NCBI RefSeq assembly: GCF_947179515.1
Contig: NC_067473.1
Location: 102,178,282-102,242,281 of the forward strand
DNA: 64,000 bases
Direction of reading: 5' to 3'
Source of the DNA: Apodemus sylvaticus
Lineage: Eukaryota; Chordata; Mammalia; Rodentia; Muridae
Shown here: positions 31,471-43,600 of the stretch, piece by piece
Layout: the number at the start of each line of letters is the position of its first letter
Position numbering within the stretch: position 1 is the stretch's first letter
Translations under genes and position numbers: made by a program
The notes under the pieces: model-generated
The model's input: only the letters and a program-made list of their open reading frames with translations
Told to the model about the DNA's origin: nothing
The model's database searches: none

Positions 31471-31949
31471 TCTTCAGCACCTCAGAGGCTCTCTCTGGGC
31501 AACCTGGGAAGTTAGGACAAGAGTTGTGACACTTGTGGGCAGAGGCTTTTGAAAGAGTGGATGCTTAGATCAAGGTGTCTTGATTATTGCCCCCCCCGCC
31601 CCCACCCCCTAGTACCCTCTCATCTTGATGCCTAGGGTCAGGACCTCAAATCTCTGGGAAATACTGTCAGGGGACAAGGAGGACCCACAACTTTCCTGGG
31701 CTTCTCCAGAGACTCGCAAGCCATAAAGGGACCCTAACAAGTTCAGCCCCGCTTCGAGGTCTGGGCTGCTCCTCTGCCCTGTACAAGGAGTTAGACCAGG
31801 TAATGGAGTCTGAATCAAGGAGGCGCAATGTGTGCCTACTGTGGGCCCTCGTCGGCTCTCACCCCCCCTGCACCAGTAGCCTTCACTCGGCTGCCAGGAG
31901 CCCCTCCCCGTAAGGAAGGCACCACACCTGCCTGATTTCACTTCCGGAG
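31471..31949. other. Unique sequence between two promoter-like islands
   Basis: Contains a short C-run (31590-31615) and a 121-codon minus-strand frame without recognisable domain. Confidence 0.4.
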
Positions 31950-31987
31950 AGAAAGAGCGGACTCTAGGAGCCACCTAGCGTCCTGCT

Positions 31988-32006
31988 GCCTGCTGGGACT
32001 TGTAGT
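31988..32006 (-). promoter_or_regulatory. ZNF143/THAP11-type element, copy 1
   Basis: It matches the ACTACAA..TCCCAGCA core on the minus strand. Confidence 0.55.
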
Positions 32007-32135
32007 TGGTGGGAGCAGGGCTGGCGCACGTGGTGCGTGGGTGTGTGCTATATTAGTGGGTCTGACTTCGCCGGGGAGGGCCCTCTGAACCTGGGCTTCG
32101 ACTATGACAGCATAGGTCACGTCCTGCAGCCCACT

Positions 32136-32154
32136 GCCTGCTGGGACTTGTAGT
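32136..32154 (-). promoter_or_regulatory. ZNF143/THAP11-type element, copy 2
   Basis: It is identical over 19 nt to copy 1, while the flanks differ, so this is not a simple tandem duplication of a long unit. Confidence 0.55.
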
Positions 32155-32299
32155 TCGCAGGCTTTCTCCCTGGGCGTTGGTGGGGTCCAGCTCTGCCCTT
32201 CCCCAGGGACCCTGCTTGTGACCAAAGGGTAAATTGAAGGACCAGACTCTGGATGGAAGAAGCTCTGGGAGGGACATTCTCCAGCACCGTTCAGTCTTT

Positions 32300-33090
32300 C
32301 TTTAGTAAAGCCTTATTCTGGAGCCCCTGCCTGGCAAAAATGAATTAGGCCAAGGCTCTGGGGTCTTTCTGTTCTGTGCTTAATGGTATCCTGAAATAGT
32401 GAACAATCTTGTCCAGGATGGATTGTATATACAAGCCCATTATCTTATAGGATTTTTTGATAGATATTAATTTCGCAAAATTGTTAACTACTTCTCCAAT
32501 GAAGACTTTAATCACTAAGAAATTGTTGAGACAATACCTAGCACTTGAAGAACCATCCTGCCTCCCCATCTTAGGCTTAAAAGCTGTCTTATAGTAAACA
32601 CACAAACTAGCTTCATTCCTCTTCATAACCCTCTTTTCCTCAAGGATTGGACTAGACCCCATCTGTAACCTTAACTACAAATGGCTCTGGCCTAACTACA
32701 AATGCCTGTTCCAGGAATGACAGTCATGTCTTTGTTACAAAAAGTTAGTAACCATCTTGCAACCCTTCCTTTGTTTCAAAATGCTGGTTACACCTATCTG
32801 TTGTTAACTGACCACCTTGTAATCATGGCTTTGTGTCCAGAGGTCACTATAACTAGCTTCTTAGCTTATGTTCTATTCCTCTAACCTTTTCTATTTTGCC
32901 GAATCCCTCATTTAGGAACTCCCCACCCCTGAACTACAAAAACTTGTCTTCCTCACATCCAGTGCTGACCTCTTGAACTCAGCCTGTGTACACAAATTTA
33001 AAAAACTCGCTTTACTTAATTACTTGCATTAATTTGGCCATGATGATTTGGGTTGGTGGTTGAATCTTTGGGATTAGCACTGTGTATTAG
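32300..33090 (+). mobile_element. Probable ERV LTR-type repeat
   Basis: Repeated CTAACTACAAATG-like motifs, then GAACTACAAAAACTTGTCTT and CTTGAACTCAGCCTGTGTAC, with a tail TTTGGCCATGATGATTTGGG, resemble the U3-R-U5 end of a rodent gammaretrovirus-like LTR. It is adjacent to the ZNF143-motif island. Family not named; no viral coding sequence seen. Confidence 0.4.

Positions 33091-33094
<4 letters not shown>

Positions 33095-33125
<31 letters not shown>
33095..33125 (+). repeat. (TG)n microsatellite
   Basis: About 15 TG units. Confidence 0.9.
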
Positions 33126-33256
33126 GTATTTGACGACCAGAGGTCCGTCTTAATGCTTTCCTCTTTGGCTTTCTACCTTTTTAGATGTGAGCTCATTACT
33201 TCAACTAGACTCCTGCTTCCTCCCCACTCACTGGCACCAGTTTTGTTTTGTTTTTT

Positions 33257-33428
33257 TTTTAAGATTTATTTTATGTATATACATTGTAGTTGTCTTCTAA
33301 CACACCAGAAGAGGGCATCAGATCCCATTACATAAGTTTGTGAGCTACCATGTGGTTGCTGGGATTTGAACTCAGGACCTCTGGAAGACAGTCGGTGCCT
33401 TTACCCGCTGAGTCATCTCTCCAGCCCC
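33257..33428 (-). repeat. B2 SINE, antisense
   Basis: TTTTAAGATTTATTTTATGT to CTGAGTCATCTCTCCAGCCC. Confidence 0.9.
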
Positions 33429-33589
33429 ACAACAAGGAATCTTCATTTGTTCAATCATTCCCTATGCTGAGCTACCTCCTCCCCATCAGCGGGATTTCTT
33501 ACCTGCACTGTGCCTCTGATTGGGGTCAGAGGAGCCAGGAGAATCTCCTAAACTAGACCTTCATCTCACCGATGGGGAGCTACAGCTCA

Positions 33590-34080
33590 GAGAGCCACAT
33601 GCCATAGCTCAAGTCTGTAATTCTAGCACTTCAGAGGCTGAGTCAGGAGGATTACAGTGAGTTCAAAGTCTGTCTGGGGTACAGTATAACACCTTGTCTC
33701 AAAAGAAAAACAAAAAAGGGAGCTGGAGAGATGGTTCAGCAGTTAAGAGCACTCACTGCTGCTCTTGCCGAGGACCTGGATTCAAGTCCCAGCACCCTAC
33801 AGCAGCTCAGAACTGTCTGTGACGCCAATCTTTGGGAATCTGATGCCCTCTTCTGGCCTCTACAGGTACCAGGCACACATGTGGTGCACAGACATACATG
33901 CACATAAAACACCTATCCACATAATATAAAAAATGTAAAAAGAACAACAGAGATTCTGGAGTGGTGGCCCCTGGCTGTAATCCCAGCATGTAGGAGGCTG
34001 AGGCAGAAGCATCAAGGTCTTCCTCTGATACAGAGAGGGTTCAAGGCCAGCCTGGGTTATATAACACTCTGCCTCAAAAA
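33590..34080 (+). repeat. B1, B3 and B1 SINE cluster, sense
   Basis: Diverged B1 (33595-33710), B3 (33718-33940, GAGCTGGAGAGATGGTTCAG) and B1-like (33955-34080). Confidence 0.7.
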
Positions 34081-34099
34081 GGGCATTAAGAGAGGCGTG

Positions 34100-34540
34100 T
34101 GTGGAAATGGCTCAGTGGGTAAAATGTTTGTCGCCCAAACCCGAAAGCATGATTTAGATTCCTACCACTCATGCAATAGCCAGGATTGCGGTCCACATTT
34201 GTAATTCCAAAGGGGGAAGAGGTAGAGGCTGATAGTTTCTTGCTGGCCAGCCTGTCCTCTAGCTGAAACAGAGTGCCAGGTTCTATAAGACACCTTGTCT
34301 CAAGAAATAAGGTATAGGCTGGAGAGATAGCTCCAGGGCTAGGAGGATTTGTTACTCTTGCAGAGGACCTGTATTCAGGTTCCAGCACCCACATCTGGGC
34401 TCATACCTTCTGTAACTCCAGTTCCAGGGACCTGTTGTCCTCTTCTGACCTCCTTAAGCACTGGGTATGTATCTGCTACACAGACACATGTGCAGGCAAA
34501 ACACTCATAAACATAAAATGAATAAAGTCCAAGTTTGAAA
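34100..34540 (+). repeat. Diverged B4 and B3-type SINEs, sense
   Basis: GAAATGGCTCAGTGGGTAAA and GGCTGGAGAGATAGCTCCAG mark the two heads. Confidence 0.65.
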
Positions 34541-34549
34541 ATAAGATAG

Positions 34550-34680
34550 AAGCTAGTCAGTGGTGGTGTGTGCCTTTAATTCTAGCACCTGGGAAGTAGA
34601 GGCAGGTGGATGTCTGTGAGCTTGGGATGAGTCTGGTTTACAGAGTGGATTCCAGGACAGCCAGGGCTATACAGAGAAAC

Positions 34681-34740
<60 letters not shown>
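34550..34740 (+). repeat. B1 SINE, sense, with (GA)n tail
   Basis: The B1 body ends AGGGCTATACAGAGAAACAC, then about 28 GA units (34683-34738). Confidence 0.85.
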
Positions 34741-34854
34741 TTGAACATCTGCATGTACATGAACATGTATACATTCACAACATACACATAAACACATGTT
34801 TACACTCTAAGTAAAAACCAACCAAAACATATTCTCCCAAAATACCTAGAGAAT

Positions 34855-35475
34855 AGACTGGGCATAGTGGTACATTCCTGTAATCCCAGCACTCGGGAGG
34901 CAGAGACAAGAGGGTTGCTGCAAGCTTATATTACTAGAGCCAGCAAGACCTAGGATCAAAAGAGAAAAAACCAAAGCGTCTGGGAACACAGCTCAGTGGC
35001 TGACGTGTGCGAGCTCAGTCTGGGTCTCGACATACTCTTTTTGCCATATTGAGAGAGTGTGAGAGAGAGCCAAAAACAACAGCCAATTAACCCTCAAGAC
35101 AACCCCCCCCACACACACACACACAGCCCCTCAGGGTCACTGTAGCCCAGCTAGAAGGGTTAGGTCTCTGTCCTTGCTTTACAAGGGAGCAAGTTATCTC
35201 AGTGCTTACTCTGTGGGGTACTTCTGTAACGTAGGAGTTTGACTTTCATCCTTAAGGCATTCAGTAAACAAAGGCATTTTTTGAGTGTTGGTCCTGCTTA
35301 GCATACATAGCTCACAAAGTCAGAGCTACATAAACTGGGCACAGATGGGACGTAGTGACACTCGCCTGCAGTCCCAGCGCTTGGGAAGAGAGAAAGGAAG
35401 AAGTTCTAGGTCACCTAAGGCTACATAGGGAGTTTGGGCCAGCCTGTGCTACATAGAAACTTGTCTTAAAAATTG
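34855..35475 (+). repeat. Diverged B1-like SINEs with (AC) tract between
   Basis: GTAATCCCAGCACTCGGGAG (34880) and GCAGTCCCAGCGCTTGGGAA (35370); unique sequence and a C/AC-rich tract at about 35103-35125 lie between. Confidence 0.6.
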
Positions 35476-35694
35476 GGAATTTTTTTTTAAATGTCATTAC
35501 CTCCTAAGTGCGGGGTGCTGGAGTTATAAGGAAGAATTGTCATTATCCCTGAGCCACGTGTACAGCCAGTGTAGTTGGTAAGGGAGACACACACACACAC
35601 ACAAAAACCTGCTCCTGTGACAGAATTTTCTGTTTGGTCTCTTGGTAGGGTCTCTTGTCTACATGGGTGTTGCATCTGTCAAAACTAGAAACCT

Positions 35695-35900
35695 AAGCTG
35701 GGTGTAGTGGTACACCCCAGTAACTCCAGCACTCAGGGGCTGAGGCAGGCAGACTCTGTGAGTTCGCTGCTGTCCTACATAGAACACTCCAGGCAGATAC
35801 AGTGAAACCTTGTCTCTAAAAAAAAAAAAAAGAAAGAAAGAAAAGAAAGAAAGAAAAAAAGAAAGAAAGAAAAAGAAAAGGAAGAAAGAAAGAAAAAAGG
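35695..35900 (+). repeat. B1 SINE, sense, with long AAAG-rich tail
   Basis: GCTGGGTGTAGTGGTACACC to CAGTGAAACCTTGTCTC, then about 80 nt of AAAG-type tail. Confidence 0.75.
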
Positions 35901-36399
35901 CTGGCACTAAGCCATCTCCTCAGTGGGATGTGACTGGGCTGCCCAACTGCCCAGGAACAAAGTCGGGGTGTAAATTCTTACAAAAGCAGTCAGTGGACCT
36001 CAGAGCATTGAATTCTGCTTGCCCTTTGCAAAGTTGCTTCTCAAGAGACAAAGCGGCTTTGTAGACTGAGTGGGTTTGTGTGCTAAGGTCCCGGACCCAG
36101 CGGTGCAGACACTGGCTGGTCTGTTTGGTTTTGATTTAGAGAAGGGTAGAAGGGAGCATTGATGCCGGTCAGGCCAGCCCGGATTACATTCCTGGCTCTC
36201 TGCTGGTCCTCCCTGAGAATTCATCCTCGGTGACGGATGCGAGGAAGGAAGATTACGTTTGTTAAAAATCACACTCACTTATTTGCTTGCCTGTGTGATC
36301 CTCCAAGTGCTGGGATTACAAGCACGTACGTGTGGTGCTGGGAGTCAAGCCCAGCTTCCTGCAGGCTAGAAAACACTCCACTGAGCTGCATCCCTGGCC

Positions 36400-36540
36400 A
36401 GCAATCGGGAGGGAGAGGCAGGAACATCTCTGTGAGTTCAAGGCCGGACTGGTCTACAGAGCAAGCTCCAGGCTCCAGGACTTTACACAGAGAAAACCTG
36501 TCTCAAAAACAAAAACAAAACAAAAGAAAGATAAAAGAAG
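36400..36540 (+). repeat. B1 SINE, sense
   Basis: GGAGGGAGAGGCAGGAACAT to AGAAAACCTGTCTCAA. Confidence 0.7.
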
Positions 36541-36638
36541 GCACCAAGTAGTAAGTGGGTGCTCCCAGGAACCGCGGAGGTTGGTACCCTGATGGAGACC
36601 AAGGATCCATGGCTTGTATGCGAGATGGAAGCTGCCTG

Positions 36639-36860
36639 CCCTCCTCTGCCCTCCTCAGCCCTCCTCTGCCCTCCTCTGTCCTCCTCAGTCCTCCTCTGCC
36701 CTCCTCTGCCCTCCTCTGCCCTCCTATGTCCTCCTCTGCCCTCCTCTGCCCTCCTCAGTCCTCCTCTGGCCTCCTCTGGCCTCCTCTGGCCTCCTCTGCC
36801 CTCCTCAGCCCTCCTCAGTCCTCCTCTGCCCTCCTCTGCCCTCCTCTGCCCTCCTCAGCC
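36639..36860 (+). repeat. Decamer minisatellite (CTCCTCTGCC)n
   Basis: About 22 copies of a 10-nt unit with CTCTGCC, CTCAGCC, CTCAGTC and CTCTGGC variants. The unit length is not a multiple of three and no copy has a stop in any frame, so all three plus-strand frames stay open across it. Those frames are not genes. Confidence 0.95.
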
Positions 36861-36979
36861 CGTTTTCCCGCAGTGTAGGGAACCTTGGCTTTACGGGCCC
36901 CGGGGTCCCTACAAGGCTCCCAATGCCAGGTCTGCAGCAGCAAAGGAAGGGAACGCCCCCAGTTGGCCCCTGCCACTCG

Positions 36980-37078
36980 GCCCTTTTGGGTGACTCACTT
37001 CTCCGAGGGGGGTGGAGGCGTGGTCTCCAGCAAAAAAAAAAAAAACTTTGTCCCGAGACTGGAAACCCCTTCGAGCAA
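36980..37078 (+). promoter_or_regulatory. Capg: Candidate Capg promoter and first non-coding exon
   Basis: A perfect AP-1 site (TGACTCA, 36991-36997) lies upstream of a non-repetitive, GC-rich segment. That segment ends in a strong donor (GAGCAA|GTAAGTCC, GT at 37079). No open frame is needed because the start codon is in the next exon at 47739. The assignment rests only on position, donor strength and a myeloid/inducible-type site. Other Capg first exons (about 31.4 or 42.5 kb) are possible. Confidence 0.35.
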
Positions 37079-37399
37079 GTAAGTCCTGTTTCCTGGGGTT
37101 CTCCACGGCCCAGGGATCTTACTTTAACCCCGCGTGTCCTGGGGCGCCAGGCTCCCTGTCTCCCCTACACCTTCCCGGGCTGGGCTCCTAGAGGTGAAAG
37201 CTGTACTGGATTTTGATCCTAGGCGAGATCAGGTGGGTAGCGCCTGCAAAGCGCTTTGCCATTCTCCAGGGACAAACTTGAAGCGGAGTTGGAGGTAGGC
37301 GGAACAGAAGCGTGGTGGGGGAGGGGAAACCAACCTGAGTCCTAGAAAGAAACAAGTTCCATGTTTTTCTTTTATAACTTTTTGTTGGTGTGTGCGTGC

Positions 37400-37430
<31 letters not shown>

Positions 37431-37580
37431 TGTTGAAACGGTATCTCACGTGGCTCAGACTTCTTTAAATTCACTACATAGCCAAAGGTGACATTAAACC
37501 TGTGATTCTCCTGCCTCCATCTTCCCCATGCTGGGATTACAGGTGTGCACCACTGTGCTTGATTACCCACACTGGGCAAG

Positions 37581-37628
<48 letters not shown>

Positions 37629-40600
37629 CTCCCCCCCCCCTCCTGTGTATTTTGTGTGTCTGAGTGTGGGTTCGTACAAGTGGAGGCTAGAACTTCATCA
37701 GACACCTTGGAACTGCACTGAGAGAGGCTTTGAGCGGCTTGATGTTGGTTCTGAGAAGTGAAATCAGGTCCTCTGGAAAAGCTGTGAATTCTCTTAACCA
37801 CACTGAACCATCGCTCCAGCCCCAACAACCTTTTTTTTTTTTTTAATAAACATTTCTTTCCTTGGTAATAGGACCCTCAAATGCAGTGAACAATGATTTC
37901 CACTCACCTTTGTTCCCTGCTGTGAACCTAGATTTCTCAGCCTAAGGGCCACCTAGGTTCTGCCCTAAAGCTAGGACCCATGGGTCTGGGCCTTCACAGA
38001 GGGAGGGGCGGGGATCCCTGGTTTTAATGTTCTCTCCGCTGGCATAGCACAGAGCTTGGGAAGGATGGGGACTGTTCCAGCATGTGCTGGCCCTTTTCCC
38101 AGGGCCCCAGTCAGTCATCTCAGCAGCGTTCACAGTCACTGCTGTCATGAATGGCAGACTGAAGAAAGGAGAAACAGGCCATGTGATGGCTCAGCTGGGA
38201 AAGGCACTTGCCACCAAGCCCAAAGACCTGCATCTGGTTCCCAGGACCCACAGGATAGCACCAACTCCCTGATTTGTCCTCAGGCTGGTAGTGTGCACAT
38301 GGCACATGCCACGCCTCCTACAGAATAAGTAAATGAACAATCAAATCAATTTCTTGAAAAGAATCCATATGTACCTGACAGTCCTTATTTGCTCGTTAAT
38401 TGTAACATCTTGTTTAACCTTCACGTTTATTTGTGTGCCCAGCTTACAGATTGGACACAAGGAAGCTGAATCACTGACCTGAGAAAGCTCACTGGTAAGA
38501 GGTAAGTCCACCTCCACACACCTCTGTGTGGAGCCAAGGATAATTGTGGACGTTTGGTCTTCCTGCCTCTACCTGCAAGTGCCGGGACTGTGGGCATGCT
38601 GTGGGCACAGCTTCGGAGTCTCCCCTTCTCTCCCACCATGTCGGACTCAGGTCTTCAGGCTTGGAAGTAGTGTCTTTATGACTGAGCCATCTTCCTTGTC
38701 TTCTTCATCTTTATTCCATGCTGTGATCATCTCAGGTCTTCATGATGTTATGTGAACAGTCTATTAACTGATTTTTTTTTAAAGATTTATTTATTTATTT
38801 GTATGTATATGAGTACATCACTGCTTGTTGTCTTCAAACATATCAGAAGAGGACATCAGATCCCATTACAGATGGTTATGAGCCACCATGTGGTTGCTGG
38901 GAATTGAACTCAGGACCTTTGGAAGAGCAGCCAGTGCTCTTAACCACTGAGCCATCTCTCCAGCCCAACTGATTTTATATATATATCTCCAGTCCTAAAG
39001 GCCGACTTTGTGTAGCTCTGGCTGTCCTAGAACTCTCTCTGTAGACCTGGCTGGCCTCAAAATCATAGAGATCCACTGGCCTCTGCCTCCCAAGTGCTGG
39101 CATTAAAGGCACGCACCCCACTGCCCATCTAAAACCAGCCTGTAACCTTTCTACTAAGCTCTCTACCAAACCTGTGGTTCTTTCTGGGACAAGGCTTTGC
39201 TGGCATCTTAGCTCAGACTACCCTGGTTTCCAGACTATCGTTTGATCATGGAGACACTTGGATGCCAGCTAAAAGCTGTGCATTTATTTATTCAATGTGT
39301 TTGGGAGTTTTGTCTGCGTGTATGAACATCTGTACACACTATGCATGCTTGGTACCTGAGGTGACCAGAAGAGAGCTTTAGCTTCCCTGGGACGGAAGTT
39401 GCGAATAGCTGGGAGCCTCTGGGAGGGTGCTGGGATTGGAACCCGAGTCTCTGCAAGAGCACCCGCTGCTCTCAACCACAGAGCCATCTCTCCAGCCCCA
39501 CAAACTGTGTTCTTTACAGAGAACAGGTCCTTTTTAAGAGTTTTACTTATTCATCATATGTGGATGGATGTCACAGCACATGCGGTGGCCAGGGGACAAC
39601 TTTCTTTCTAAATTTCTTTAGATTTTTTTTTTGAAAGTGTGTGTGTGTGTGTTAGGATTTCTCTTGCTGTGATAAAATACCATGATCAAAAGCAACTTGA
39701 AGAAGAAAGGATTTATTTCATCTTACACTGCCAGGTTCACCGCTGAGGGAAGTCAGGGCAGGAGCTGGAGGCAGGTGCCGTGGATTTTCTCATGGCTTGC
39801 TCAGTCGGCTTCCTTACAACATGCAGTGCCACCTTGCTCAAGGATGGCACTGCCCGCAGTAAGCTGGACCCTCTCATGTTGCCCAGTAATCAAGTAATCA
39901 AGTAATCAAGTAATCAAGGCGATACCCCACAGGCTTGCCTACAGTCTTATGGAGACATTTTCTCAGTTAGGAAATTCTCTTCCCAGATATGCCAAGATTT
40001 GTGTCAGGCTGACAAAACTCAAATCAGCGGAGTGTGTCTATCTGTATATACAAAGGTGAGTGTAGTGCTCTCTGTGGCCAGCAGAGGGAGTCAGGTCCCC
40101 TAGAGCTGGAGTTGTGGGCCTTTGTGAGGTGCCAGGCGCGGCTTCTGGGAACCAGACTCCAGTCTTGTTCTTGACCTCTGAGCCATATCTACCATCCTGG
40201 AGGACATCTTTCAGGAACCATTTTGTCCTTTTACTGTTGGTTTGGGGGATGGAACTGTGTCATGGTTGCACAGCAGGTACTTTGACTCACTGAGCCGTCC
40301 CGGTGACCGCACATAATGTCTGGAGGAAACAATTCTCGTAATTCTCACTCTGTTGGTATTTTAGTACACAGAACGCATCCATCTAGACGGCATGGGGTGT
40401 ACACCTGTAATCCCATCCCTCAGATGGAGGCAGGAGGATCATAAATTTGAAGACATCAAGCTATGTCTTCAATCTTGGTCTCAAAAAAGCAAGCAAATAC
40501 CAGTACCCAGTACTCTGTTTTCCCCAGGCTGTTCCCTTAGCAGCCAGCCCAGATAGGTTAGACTAGGCTGATGGTCGGATAATTCGCAAGGCTTGCTTCT

Positions 40601-43600
40601 GGTCCTGCTGTGCTTCCAGGGCCAAGGCCTTGACTCTGAACACCAAGCTCTGTATGGATCTGACTGTTGACTAACAGTCTTCCAGGACAGACCTGTCAGG
40701 GTCCTTGGACATTGAGCCACCCAACTGTAGTTGCCCCTTGGGTGCAGATATACTCCTGAACCTCTCAACCTATGAGTCACGAACCATTTGGCAATATCTC
40801 TAAAGTATTTACATTATGAGTTATAACAGTAGCAAATGACCGTTATGAAGCAGAATGGAGATTTTATGGTTGGGGGTCACCACAACATGAGGAACTGTCT
40901 TAAAGGGTTACAGTGTTAGGGACGTTGAGAACTGCTGACCTAGGCATTTGGGGGGGATTGAGAGCCTGCTTGACTGGGTGACATCGGGCTGTGCCCCAGG
41001 GTAAGGCCTTCCGGGGGCCAGCAAGTTAGACCAGACTGATTATGTGTTATGGTCCTGTGACTGTGAAGGGAGAGGTGGTCACTTTGGGTTGAGCTTGAAA
41101 CCATATGCTCTCTGACCTGGAACTCAAGAGATCCTCCTGCCTCTGCCTCCCCAGTGCAGGAGCCACCGTGGCCAGCTAAGGGGTTAGTTAGTGTTTTGAG
41201 AATTGGGGCATAGAGAGACTTTATGTGTCAAGGTACATGTAATCCCTAGTGCTCAGGAAGCAGAGGCAGGAGGATTGCCATAGAGTCGAAGCCAATCTGG
41301 GCTACAGACTGAGTTTCATAGTAGCCTGGGTTCTAAGGTGACACTCTGCCTCAGTAAAACAATCAAGCAACAGGTGGCCACGGAGGTGCACTTTTATGAT
41401 CCCAGCAGGAGGGTCAAGGCCAGCTTGAGCTGCATAATTTAGAGGCTATCCCCGGCTGCACGAGAAATTGTCTCAAAGACAAAACACCAAAATGAACACA
41501 CACACACACAACTAGAATGTGTCAGGGCTCCAAACACTCTCTTGGAACTTTTCTTCAAAAACAGCCTGGTTTACACAGAGAGAGTTCCAGGACAGCAAGG
41601 CTACACAGAGAAACCCTGTTTTGAAAATCAGAGAGGAGGAAGAAGGAGGAGGGAGGGGAAGGAGGAGGGGAAAGAGGAGGAGGAGGAAGAGGAGGAAGGA
41701 GAAGATCTTCTTTGTCACATGTACTCAGGGCAAAGAAACAACTCGGAGGGGCGGGTGGAGGAAAAAGTAGTAGTGTAGGGCCAGTGACCCAGCCCAGGAA
41801 ATGTGACTAACCAGCCACAGCAGGGCCTGAGCAGGCTCGGGCCTCTGCCTGGGCTAGTGAGTGGAACAGGCGTTCCTTGCCAGTCTGATTCTTTAAATTG
41901 TTCAGAATCTGCCTTGCCTGAGGCCGCTGTGATGAGACCTTGTCAGGATTTAACCTCCCCTCCGCCATGTCTGAGAAACAGCAGCCTTCCCTGTCAGCAG
42001 GGCTCAGTCTTGGAGCTTGCTTTCCTGAGTCCTTAAACCTCTGAGTTCTGAGCCTCCCCATGGGTGGGGCAGGTGGGCGGGGCAGCCCAGTGGAGAAGAG
42101 GGAAGTGAGAAGCTAGGGTGGGGCAGGCTGAGACGAGTTTGAGAAGAAAAGGCCTGTGGAGAGGTAAAATTGGGAAGGGCTCTGTAGAGAAGGGCTAGCT
42201 AGGACTCCTGGTGTGTGGGTGAGGGCTGGCTGCTAGGGTCCGGGAACCGTGGGAATGGTGTCCCCAGGCACAAATCAGGCTTAGGTCATTATCTGTGGTT
42301 TTGCAGCTGTAGAGTCTGAGTGGACCTGGGTGGGATGTGTCGCAGCTGCAGGGGAGGAGCTGGAGGGTCTGGGCCCATTCTGCTCTGTAGGAGGTGGTGT
42401 CAGACCGGAGAGATCCCCAGAGGCCATCAGCCGGTCAGGAGGTGACTTCTGGTCTGGCGGTGTCCGTCCCCAAGATAGCACTATCCTGGGCCCAGACAAC
42501 TACACTGGAGGGAACTGAGAAGGGGCGAGGTAGGTTCATCTACTAGAGGGACATTCAGCTGCCCCCAGCAGAGGGTCAGCTGGGGACCAGTGTGGAGAGA
42601 GATGGGGGTAGGACCTGGGGGTGTGGGGAGTGGGGTGTGCTTTGGCCTGTGGGGAAAGAGGACTGTCCTGGGTGTTCAGAGCCACTGCTGTTCCCACTTC
42701 TAAGCAACATGGGCCACAGTGCAGAAAGTCCTGGGCTTTCTTCTATTGACAGGCTATTTCCTCCCTAAGGCTGCTGCTACTTCAGCTCACCCTAACGGGG
42801 CAGATGGGGACTGTTTTCCTCTGTACTGGGTCACCGGTGCGCAATTAGGTCATTGATCCGATCAAGCGTTCTGTTGAAGGTAGGAGTGGTCCCCACTTCT
42901 AAGCCCCCGATGTGTCCTTAATAGGTATTGTAGCCAGAGCTAGCCAGTGGGGCACACATCCCCTCCCACTACCCAGGCCAGTCTGACGGGCCTCTCTGCC
43001 CTCTGGCTTTCTGCTTCAAGGCTACTCCAGACTTTGCCTGGATGGTGAGATCCTAAGCGATCCTGGTGGTTTCATCTAGTCCAATAACTGGAGCTCACTC
43101 AGCAAATTAGGGCAAACAGACACATTCTTCAGGCTTACGATCAGGTGTCCAAAGGCAAACCCAGTGTCCTGCTCCGAAGGTGCCTTATTGTCTCCAGGAG
43201 AAAACCAGACCCTAAAACACAGCACCACACTGTGGCACAATGGGAAAAAGGAGTCTTGAGCAGAAGTGGCCAGCTGCGATGTAGCTCAGTGGTAGAACAT
43301 TTTCCAGCTATGCCCTGTGGTCCTGGGGTTTGGTTCCCAGCATGCTTCCGGTTCCCAGCGGAAGACATAGAAGAGGCTGCCTGTGAGGTGGTGAGTTTCC
43401 TGTTACCAGAAGCATTCAAGAGGAGAATAGTGAAGCGAGCCCTGGAAGAGGGCTCTTTGCTGTGCTCTAAGGACTATCTAAGCACTAAAGCTTCTTCTAA
43501 TGCTGGGCTGTGATTATGTGACTGTCTGACAGGGAGGAAGCTGGTCTGTGGTTTCACTGGGTGTGATGGCGCCCCACTTCCTGAACCTTCTAGGTAGGCC

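Larger units (their letters stand above)
31950..32280. promoter_or_regulatory. Promoter-like island with two ZNF143/THAP11-type motifs
   Basis: Two identical 19-nt copies of GCCTGCTGGGACTTGTAGT lie at 31988-32006 and 32136-32154, 148 nt apart. Each is the reverse complement of the ACTACAA-N-TCCCAGCAGGC element bound by ZNF143 (Staf) and THAP11. The surroundings are GC-rich (TTCGCCGGGG, GGCGCACGTG). Such motif pairs typically mark active CpG promoters, so a transcription start is likely nearby. The direction is not determined. Confidence 0.5.

Noticed and set aside
28010..33090. Possible complete endogenous retrovirus between the two LTR-like pieces
   Set aside because: The two segments are unlike each other, and no viral coding frames lie between them; the interval holds SINEs and unique promoter-like islands.
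36555..37216. Overlapping plus-strand ORFs of 107, 144 and 200 codons
   Set aside because: They are read-through of the decamer minisatellite, which has no stop in any frame; residues are repeats of SALLCPPL type.
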